Assembly (NCBI RefSeq): GCF_947500655.1
Contig: NZ_CANMSK010000013.1
Coordinates: forward strand, 1-64,000
Source of the DNA: an uncultured Psychrosphaera sp.
Lineage (GTDB): Bacteria > Pseudomonadota > Gammaproteobacteria > Enterobacterales > Alteromonadaceae
Reading direction: 5' to 3'
DNA: 64,000 nucleotides
Every line of letters starts with the position of its first letter. Position 1 is the stretch's first letter. Both the position numbers and the translations under genes were made by a program. Shown here one piece after another: positions 8,714-14,211 of this stretch. Under the pieces are notes generated by a model. That model made no database searches. It saw only the letters and a program-made list of their open reading frames with translations, and was not told where the DNA came from.

Positions 8714-8777
8714 GGCTGTAAGGCTTGAGGGCGGTAAGGCTTGAGGGCGGTAAGGCTTGAAGGCTGTAAGGCGGAAA
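8714..8777. repeat. Tandem 16-bp repeats (four units)
   Basis: Four head-to-tail units of GGCNGTAAGGCTTGAR at 8714-8729, 8730-8745, 8746-8761 and 8762-8777, the last one degenerate. Decayed copies (GCTGTAAGGCTGGAAG and similar) extend left to about 8680 and right to about 8792. Units abut with no spacers, so this is not a CRISPR. One intact unit also occurs at 4093-4108 next to repeat copy A. Confidence 0.85.
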
Positions 8778-8943
8778 GCTAGAAGCTGGAAGTAAGAGCA
8801 AAGCGAACTATCTAATCCGCCTGTTTTACTAGGTTTTAAAGATGGATGTCTATTCTATTTTTTATATTTTAAAGTGTACAAGGAATGTTGAAGTTAAATC
8901 AACGACTCTGACCCTGACCCCATTGGTTCATGTTAGCTCTTTT

Positions 8944-9756
8944 TTACAATATTTTATTGAAATCAATGTCATATCCGGCAACTTTCATTTCTTTCGCCAC
9001 CTCAACCTGCCAATCACTATCTGTTAGATAAACCATGCCGCTAATATCATTTGGAAGTTCAATGTTTCCAGAAACTAGTGGAATGACCTTATTGCGACCA
9101 ATTTTCCCGATTAGATATCCGTGTTCAAATACAACGTTTTGGCGGGCTCTAGATTTAAGCTGGCCCTTTTCAGCCTCCGTATTGACACTGCCCTTATCAT
9201 CAGGCGTATAGAGTACGATTGCGAAACCTACATTAGAGTGACTCTCTATTTTTTCAATTATTGTTTTCCCGCCACTCGCTTGCTCATGGAGGATAATTGC
9301 ATTGTAACCAAGCTTTTCAATAAAGCGTGCGGTTCGTTCTTTTGTTTCATTATCATGACCATGAACAATAAATACGCTCGAATTATCCACGTCTGTGTTT
9401 TCAGCTTCGGCAGTGGCCTCATCACTTATTTCGACGGGGTGATATTCGTCATTATTGATATCAATGATTAAGGAGTCGAGATAGGAATAAACCTTATTGC
9501 CATCGGTTCTCCAAAAGTATTCATCATCGCCTTCTAGTGATCTTCTCATGGAAATGGCCAATGTAAATAACTTCTGATTCAATCGACTAGTTTCACCAGG
9601 AAGATTTTCATCAAAGTAATGACTCAGTTTTTTTCTCCATGAAGAGAATCGTTCATCGCCGAAGTCTCGCCCTCTATCTGAGTATGCTTCGAATACTTCG
9701 TCAGTGAGGCGCTTCTTATATGCTTCTATGCTATCTATAATTTCTTGCTTATCCAT
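8944..9756 (-). CDS. TIR-like nucleotide-binding protein (Cap12/PycTIR-type TIR domain)
   Basis: A 270-residue protein. The N-terminal half (1-110) is helical and charged with no assigned domain. Residues about 126-270 form a TIR-like domain of the PF10137 type: FIVHGHDNETKE at the first strand, ILHEQASGGKTIIEKIE, a GFAIVLYTPDDKG strand, and the conserved RQNVVFEHGYLIGKIGRNKV segment with its glutamate. PF10137 TIRs are NAD-degrading effectors in CBASS and Pycsar defence, so cell-suicide NADase activity is the likely role. It follows the CD-NTase/Cap15 operon in the same orientation but is separated from it by an attC site, so it occupies its own cassette. It could be a second effector of that CBASS or an independent defence gene. 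Its start lies 28 bp from the cassette boundary. Confidence 0.85.
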   Translation of the reverse strand: MDKQEIIDSIEAYKKRLTDEVFEAYSDRGRDFGDERFSSWRKKLSHYFDENLPGETSRLNQKLFTLAISMRRSLEGDDEYFWRTDGNKVYSYLDSLIIDINNDEYHPVEISDEATAEAENTDVDNSSVFIVHGHDNETKERTARFIEKLGYNAIILHEQASGGKTIIEKIESHSNVGFAIVLYTPDDKGSVNTEAEKGQLKSRARQNVVFEHGYLIGKIGRNKVIPLVSGNIELPNDISGMVYLTDSDWQVEVAKEMKVAGYDIDFNKIL

Positions 9757-9780
9757 GATTTCTCTTTGTACTGCTTGAGA

Positions 9781-9890
9781 GCTAACGCCGCCATAAATTG
9801 CGGCTTTGTAGTTGATTGTTTTGTGGTAGCGTAGCGTTTAGCCACAAAACAAGCGACGGAAAAGCCGTCAATTTGATGGCCTTGTTAGCG
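9781..9890 (-). other. Integron attC recombination site
   Basis: A 110-bp imperfect palindrome bounded by GCTAACG (9781-9787) and GTTAGCG (9884-9890). In gene-sense (minus) orientation the left arm reads GGCCATCAAATTGACGGC and the right arm GCCGCAATTTATGGC. These pair as GCCAT/ATGGC, AAATTG/CAATTT and CGGCTTT/AAAGCCG, with one extra C and one extra A on the left arm. On the recombining bottom strand these are a G and a T, the two canonical extrahelical bases of attC. A further inner stem TGTTTTGTGG/CCACAAAACA closes a terminal loop. The Cap15 stop codon (9885-9887) lies inside the outer box, as is usual for gene cassettes. The outer boxes only partly fit RYYYAAC/GTTRRRY. Confidence 0.9.
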
Positions 9891-10547
9891 CCTGTTTCCG
9901 TGTTCAGTAACAGGGTGATCACCTAAATCTTGCGGCAGTTCCTCTAGTAACTCCTTCGAATGGTATTCGAGAACTATTTCACCTTTCGTTAATCTTTCCG
10001 TCCAATACCTGCCGCTTAACTTTTGTTTTGGCTTCTCAATGATTTGAAATACAGCAGTTCCATCATGAGGAATACTCCTTTCATTCAAACTAAGTCTCGG
10101 CTTACTTGTATAGGAATATGCAATATTTTTTATTTGTCGATCAGGGTCAATAAGAAAACCTTCCGAATACGAGTAGCTTTCCATTTCACTAGTACGCATC
10201 ATGCAGCTAATATGAAAGAATGACTGGTTGACAGTCAACATGACAGGTATCGGAGGTGGCTTTTCACCAGTCTCAGGGTTTTTCCAATCTGAGTATATTA
10301 GTCCCACCCAGCTTCCATTCAAATTTGGAAACGGAACAAGCCAACCTCTAAATATTTTAAGTTTCCATCCCCATTTAACGAATACAGCTATCACCAATAA
10401 ATCAATACTGACGACTTTTGGAATTAACCCAAAAAAACTCTGTAACTTCGACAAGTCTAAACCGCCAACATAAGCAAGCAACACCCAAGCAATGGCTGAA
10501 ATACCTAGTAGTAAATATAAAGAACTCTTAATTGTTAGATTACGCAT
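9885..10547 (-). CDS. cap15: Cap15-like CBASS membrane effector (2TM plus beta-barrel)
   Basis: A 220-residue protein with two N-terminal membrane helices (about residues 8-29 and 44-62), then a soluble domain starting FPNLNGSWVGLIYSDW that is rich in alternating strands. This matches Cap15 effectors, whose beta-barrel binds the cyclic nucleotide and triggers oligomerisation and inner-membrane disruption. The start codon overlaps the upstream CD-NTase stop by one base (TAATG), so expression is coupled. The stop codon lies within the attC box, making this the last gene of a two-gene cassette. Evidence is topology, motif and partner gene; a direct family search would settle it. Confidence 0.85.
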   Translation of the reverse strand: MRNLTIKSSLYLLLGISAIAWVLLAYVGGLDLSKLQSFFGLIPKVVSIDLLVIAVFVKWGWKLKIFRGWLVPFPNLNGSWVGLIYSDWKNPETGEKPPPIPVMLTVNQSFFHISCMMRTSEMESYSYSEGFLIDPDRQIKNIAYSYTSKPRLSLNERSIPHDGTAVFQIIEKPKQKLSGRYWTERLTKGEIVLEYHSKELLEELPQDLGDHPVTEHGNRR

Positions 10548-11422
10548 TACTTATACCCAAAATAATTCCATGCTGCTTTTGCAAACTCACGTCCATCTTC
10601 GCGAGACCATTCTTGATTTGAATGAAAAAGGTAAAAACATTCATTTACCTCCAACCAACGCTCCGAGTCAGGTTCATCTCCTTGAAGCTGTTCCCATATA
10701 CGAAAAAGCATTGCACGTAGACGTTCTGTCCATGTTGAATGGGAAAAAATCGTGTCTGGGCAGTTATAAGCCAAGCATTCGATAAAGAATGATGGTAGCT
10801 CGCGAAATGACCCATCACTAGCCATAACATTTTCAACTCGCTTTAGTAGCCTTGCACACTTTTTATATACGTAACCGGTTCGATTGTTTTTGGCGATCCC
10901 GTTTTCTAATTGCTGCGCTGGATAGTTAACGATGCTGCTGCCGTTATTCTTAAATATTTTAGTTCCATCTCTTGATCCAGACTTCATGTAGTATCGAAAG
11001 CTAAAGCAAGGAACAACATCAGCATCTACACGGGCTGAATTAGAATTTATCTGAATCGCGGTCGAACCAGTGTCATCTACTTGATCAGGAAATTTTGCTT
11101 TCATTGCTGAAAGCAGCTCTGTTCTAAGCTTCGCCGGTGTCCAAACTCCTGTATATGGTTCGCTCGGGGTCTTTACCCCTTGTTCAGATTCTTCCCAATA
11201 TAGAACATCTGTACATACCACCGCTATATCTACATCACTATCGGAACGGACATTTGTATTATTGGCGTAAGACCCTTTCGCATATACCTTTAGAGAACAA
11301 TTGTTGAACGGCTCGTGGGCATCGATCGCTTGGCGAATCATTCGCTCCGTTCTATCTTGTTTGTCCTTTTCAGTATCACTTGAAGGACCTGTCCATCCTG
11401 ACAGCTTATTTTCCAAACTCAT
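10547..11422 (-). CDS. CBASS cyclic-nucleotide synthase (CD-NTase)
   Basis: A 291-residue nucleotidyltransferase. The active-site signature is clear: KGSYANNTNVRSDSDVDIAV, giving G50-S51 and the metal-binding pair D63 and D65. The third acidic residue, D135, lies in RVDADVVPCF. The C-terminal helical domain is of the length usual for CD-NTases. Such enzymes sense phage infection and make cyclic di- or trinucleotides that activate a partner effector, here the Cap15-like protein whose ATG overlaps this stop. A good ribosome site (GAGG, 7 bases before ATG) follows a cassette-boundary heptamer at 11440-11446. I cannot assign the CD-NTase clade or the product nucleotide. No cap2/cap3 ancillary genes are present, so this is a minimal (type I-like) CBASS. 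Confidence 0.92.
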   Translation of the reverse strand: MSLENKLSGWTGPSSDTEKDKQDRTERMIRQAIDAHEPFNNCSLKVYAKGSYANNTNVRSDSDVDIAVVCTDVLYWEESEQGVKTPSEPYTGVWTPAKLRTELLSAMKAKFPDQVDDTGSTAIQINSNSARVDADVVPCFSFRYYMKSGSRDGTKIFKNNGSSIVNYPAQQLENGIAKNNRTGYVYKKCARLLKRVENVMASDGSFRELPSFFIECLAYNCPDTIFSHSTWTERLRAMLFRIWEQLQGDEPDSERWLEVNECFYLFHSNQEWSREDGREFAKAAWNYFGYK

Positions 11423-11439
11423 GATTAATCCTCAGAAGA

Positions 11440-11446
11440 CGCTAAC
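11440..11446 (-). other. Cassette crossover heptamer upstream of the CBASS operon
   Basis: GTTAGCG on the minus strand, 18 bp before the CD-NTase ATG. It is identical to the complement of the outer box at the other side of the operon's attC and in the position of an integron cassette junction. It could be the core of attI or the residual end of a lost attC. It is a short motif, so the call depends on the attC 1.55 kb away. Confidence 0.5.
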
Positions 11447-11583
11447 AGTATATTATCCATAATTCACGATAGTAACGGATTATGAAATATAAAAAATAAT
11501 AAAACAGTAGTAATTAAATCATTACATGTCAAAGCTTTATAGTAAATATGTGGTTTTATTTTGAACATCAAGTTTGTAGAAAC

Positions 11584-11635
11584 TAAGCACTGCGTCATAC
11601 TCAGCTATCTTGTGCTGAGTATGACGCAGTGCTTA
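11584..11635. repeat. Perfect 22-bp inverted repeat with 8-bp loop
   Basis: The arms at 11584-11605 and 11614-11635 are fully complementary (starting TAAGCACTGCGTCATACTCA) around the loop TATCTTGT. There is no T tract on the minus strand and only A's follow on the plus strand, so it is not a normal intrinsic terminator. It lies 140 bp from the cassette boundary. It could be a folding DNA site, a small structured RNA, or a miniature-element relic. Confidence 0.9.
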
Positions 11636-11745
11636 AAAAATTAATTACTATAAATCAATAAATTAGAAATTTACCTATGTAGAAAGTTAGCATATTAGCG
11701 CTTACTTTCCCCACAAAAAATTGTATTTTTGGAGAAATCCATTAC

Positions 11746-11765
11746 AACTGTATGTGCACACAGTT
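11746..11765 (+). promoter_or_regulatory. LexA-type SOS box
   Basis: AACTGTATGTGCACACAGTT matches the gammaproteobacterial LexA consensus CTGT-N8-ACAG, with flanking A/T symmetry (8 of 10 paired positions agree). It sits 21 bp before a codon series reading I-K-S-P-F-L that resembles the N-terminus of integron integrases, whose promoters commonly carry a LexA box. No intact gene follows, so it may now be orphaned. Confidence 0.6.
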
Positions 11766-11786
11766 TTACGGGTGTTTTTTTTGACC

Positions 11787-11855
11787 ATCAAATCTCCTTT
11801 TTTACAGTCTCTTCTAGATAAAATAACGTGTACAGCCAGCTTAATTTACCCTTAA
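11787..11855 (+). pseudogene. Possible relic of an integron integrase N-terminus
   Basis: From 11787 the frame reads I-K-S-P-F-L-Q-S-L-L-D-K-I-T before losing similarity and meeting a stop at about 11853. Integron integrases of related genera often begin MKSPFL-S or similar. Here the start codon would be ATC instead of ATG, and nothing of the catalytic domain remains. The match is only a handful of residues. What gives it weight is its position: on the far side of the cassette boundary from the cassettes, divergent to them, and directly behind a LexA-type box. Confidence 0.3.
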
Positions 11856-12387
11856 TACTATGTATGACATGGGCATCTGCTTTAATTTATCATTGAGATA
11901 AGTCAATTGATTATCAGCGAGCCGCAGATTCGTGCTTTTGCTTTTTGCTCTGCTTTACCTCTCCATCTAAATATTCCCGAAATAAAATAAGTTTTCCAAA
12001 ATATGAGACATTAATCCATGGATGGATGTAATTAGAACAACGCAGGACGCAGTTGTCGAGGACGTCGAATAAGGGATGGTTTTTCACATCAGGGATGATG
12101 GGATGTCATCAAAACAGGGATGTTTTATTAGATGACCAAAGGACGAATATACATCCCGTTTTTGAGGATAAAACTTAATTTTATTGAGGATTAGAATATT
12201 GTTTGGAAGCGGCGCTCTGTTTCATTATAAGAGCCGGTTACGTTTTTGGGCTGTTGCAAAAAGGTAACTTGCCGAGGGGCGAAACCGAATAGTGCAGAAA
12301 TGTTAATTTAAAAGTCATTACAATATGACTAAATGTATAAAACCAATTCGCTCTTGAGCTAAAAAAACAAAACAAAACAAAAAACCG

Positions 12388-12464
12388 TAATAACAGGGCC
12401 ACCCACTTTAAATGAAACTTATATAATTTCCTAAATTCTAATTGAGGTGGGTGGACTTGTTATT
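12388..12464 (-). terminator. Long imperfect hairpin after the serine hydrolase gene
   Basis: AATAACAGGGCCACCCAC (from 12388) pairs with GTGGGTGGACTTGTTATT (ending 12464) with a three-base internal mismatch and a ~40-base loop. On the minus strand it directly follows the serine hydrolase stop codon and runs into GGTTTTTTGTTTTG, so it can serve as a terminator. Its shape also recalls an attC, but the boxes do not fit. Confidence 0.5.
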
Positions 12465-12467
12465 TTG

Positions 12468-13913
12468 TTATTTTTGATTTGCCTTTTCGATTAACTCGTT
12501 GATTTTCCTTCTCACTGGAGCAACCACATCTGATTGATTTGCTAGTATTACAACAATAAACCCACTATCAAGATGTATATCTAAACGGGCATCAACTCCT
12601 AAATATGCGCCTCCATGCCCGACAATACGATTACTATCCACTCCGCTAACAGAAAAACCATATCCATACCAAAAAGCTGAATTATATTGTGTTTTTTCAG
12701 TATATGCATCTTCGGTTAACTCTTTTTCAAGTAGTTGAAAGTCAGTCAATGCCAAAGCAAATTGATGTAAATCACCGACTGTAGAAAAACCACCTCCAGC
12801 AGGACTTCCTTTAATTGCTCTAGTGTAAATACTATCGACCCAATCATCACTATGCATTCGTCTTAAATAGCCAGACGCTAAGTTATCTGTAACAGAGTCA
12901 AGTTCAAAGCTACCTGAATTGGTCATATTCGCTTTATCGTATATATTTTTTTGAACATAATCGTAATAGCTTTCACCGCTAACTTTCTCAACAACTAAAC
13001 CAAGCATCAACATACCTGAATTGCTATAACGGTTACGAGATCCTGGTTTAAATAATAATTCACTTTTAGATATTAACGGCTTGTATGCTTCTAAATTTCG
13101 GTATGCTTCTTTGTTGCTTTTATTAAACTCATCGTTGAAAAAATTCCCCAAACCAGATGTATGCGTAAGAAGTTGCCTAACCGTAATAGAGTCGGATCCC
13201 TGTTTTGGTAACCAACTTTTATCAACAAATTGAATAAGCTTATCTTCAAACTTTAATTTCCCTTTTTCGATAAGTTGCAATGCTGAAATCGCAGTAAACA
13301 TTTTGTTCATCGAACCTAATGAAAATTTGGTATTGATAGTATTGTTGATCTTCCATGTTTTGTTTGCGAACCCAACAGAGCTTTTAAAGATGACATCTTC
13401 ATTTTGGGCAACTAAGACAGAGCCAGAAAAAGCATCTTCCTTGCTCAACTTATTAATAAAGCTAGATAACTCTTGAGCTAACTCTTTAGCTGACAAAGAT
13501 TTTTTTGAAGCACTTTTAGAAGGTTTTATAGAAACCTCCTCAGAGTCAGGGATCTGCAAGGTAAAATAATTAATTTTATAAGGTGTATCTTTTTCCTTGT
13601 TGATAATTAAGTTGTATTTCAATTTATTAGTTTGGGATATCACCTCAACTCTTTCATTGCCATTATTAGGAGTTAAAACTTTAACAATCTCTAACGCCCC
13701 AAAAGTATTCTGGCTATTTAAAAATCCCCCAACATGCGCATCAATACCATATGTCTGGATCCTACTTTTAGACATATGCTCAGAAAGGTAATCTATAACC
13801 TCAATGCGTGAACCTTCATTAAAAACGGTAATGAACGACGGAGCCAACTCTTCACTCGCTAATGAAGGACTGAAAAAAGATAATGCAGTTATAAATAAAA
13901 AAAATTTTCTCAT
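12468..13913 (-). CDS. Secreted serine hydrolase, beta-lactamase/PBP fold (PF00144)
   Basis: A 481-residue exported protein with a signal peptide (MRKFFLFITALSFFSPSLAS). An N-terminal ~130-residue region precedes a class C beta-lactamase-like domain. The active-site motif SxxK appears as SMNK in FSLGSMNKMFTAISALQL, the YxN motif as RYSNSGMLMLG, and the C-terminal HxG motif as GHGGAYLGVD. Such proteins are esterases or D-amino-acid peptidases rather than true beta-lactamases; the substrate cannot be told. It stands alone between the defence island and fumA, and its stop abuts a long hairpin. It could be chromosomal or part of the acquired region. Confidence 0.85.
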   Translation of the reverse strand: MRKFFLFITALSFFSPSLASEELAPSFITVFNEGSRIEVIDYLSEHMSKSRIQTYGIDAHVGGFLNSQNTFGALEIVKVLTPNNGNERVEVISQTNKLKYNLIINKEKDTPYKINYFTLQIPDSEEVSIKPSKSASKKSLSAKELAQELSSFINKLSKEDAFSGSVLVAQNEDVIFKSSVGFANKTWKINNTINTKFSLGSMNKMFTAISALQLIEKGKLKFEDKLIQFVDKSWLPKQGSDSITVRQLLTHTSGLGNFFNDEFNKSNKEAYRNLEAYKPLISKSELLFKPGSRNRYSNSGMLMLGLVVEKVSGESYYDYVQKNIYDKANMTNSGSFELDSVTDNLASGYLRRMHSDDWVDSIYTRAIKGSPAGGGFSTVGDLHQFALALTDFQLLEKELTEDAYTEKTQYNSAFWYGYGFSVSGVDSNRIVGHGGAYLGVDARLDIHLDSGFIVVILANQSDVVAPVRRKINELIEKANQK

Positions 13914-14098
13914 AAAAAGCCTTTAATTGACTGTAATGTATATAAAATAATTATACTCAAATAAACCACACAAACATCACCTTAGAAAGTTAAAAACGTC
14001 ATACCGTAAGATATAAGAGACAAACAAGACATAACCCCCTAAAAGAATATAAATAAGAGTTTTAAATGTTCGCTAATCAATAACAGGTTTAAACATTC

Positions 14099-14128
14099 AG
14101 AGCGTTTAACTCAATTCTTAAACGCTCT
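14099..14128. repeat. Inverted repeat between fumA and the serine hydrolase gene
   Basis: AGAGCGTTTAA (14099-14109) and its exact complement TTAAACGCTCT (14118-14128) around an 8-bp loop. No T tract follows on either strand, so it is not an obvious terminator. It may be an operator for the leftward serine hydrolase gene, whose start is 186 bp away. Confidence 0.6.
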
Positions 14129-14150
14129 AAATCAGAAGAAATAGAAAAAA

Positions 14151-14180
14151 CAAAACAAAAAAGGAACCCTAAGGTTCCTC
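14151..14180 (-). terminator. Intrinsic terminator after fumA
   Basis: On the minus strand, AGGAACC-TTAG-GGTTCCT runs into TTTTTTG. The hairpin starts 33 bp after the fumA stop. Clear Rho-independent shape. Confidence 0.85.
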
Positions 14181-14211
14181 TCTCTAAATCAAATAAAACA
14201 AAAACAAAAAA

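Larger units (their letters stand above)
8541..8943. other. Non-coding junction between signalling module and defence island
   Basis: The 403 bp contain repeat copy B, the 16-bp tandem repeats and, at about 8895-8930, a segment with the words AACGACTCTGACC and GACCCCATTGG. I recognise these words as common at the ends of IS200-like REP-associated transposase (RAYT) units in marine gammaproteobacteria. No transposase ORF accompanies them. At 8932-8939 GTTAGCTC abuts the TIR gene's 3' side and looks like one half of a lost attC. No gene is supported here. Confidence 0.5.
11423..12467. other. 1-kb region without genes: hairpin, LexA-like box, GGATG-rich DNA
   Basis: No convincing ORF on either strand. 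From left to right it holds the cassette heptamer (11440-11446), a perfect 22-bp-arm hairpin (11584-11635), a LexA-type palindrome (11746-11765), a short stretch encoding IKSPFLQSLLDKIT with no start codon (from 11787), a segment rich in GGGATG words (about 12010-12165), and a long imperfect hairpin (12388-12464) after the serine hydrolase gene. Position and content fit a decayed integron platform. Confidence 0.6.

Noticed and set aside
8714..8777. CRISPR array
   Set aside because: The units are 16 bp and directly abut with no spacers, and there are no cas genes.
8550..8801. An 83-codon leftward reading frame over repeat copy B and the tandem repeats
   Set aside because: Its translation is just the 16-bp repeat read through (repeated LPASSLTAF/LPPSSLTAL steps), with no ribosome site. 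It is an artefact of the repeats.
10492..10785. A 97-codon plus-strand frame across the CD-NTase/Cap15 junction
   Set aside because: It lies antisense to two well-supported coding regions and has no recognisable product.
12250..12290. Terminal repeat of an IS6/IS26-like element (GGGCTGTTGCAAAAA)
   Set aside because: It only loosely resembles such ends; there is no partner repeat and no transposase ORF nearby.
12388..12464. A second attC after the serine hydrolase gene
   Set aside because: The arms pair well, but the outer boxes read ATAACA/TGTTAT without a GTTRRRY core. The mismatch is a three-base internal loop rather than the paired G/T extrahelical bases, and the hairpin leads into a T-rich run. 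A terminator explains it better.
12468..13913. Antibiotic-resistance beta-lactamase
   Set aside because: The SxxK/YxN/HxG motifs place it in the broad serine-hydrolase family, but nothing specific points to AmpC-type resistance enzymes, and the N-terminal extra region argues against it.
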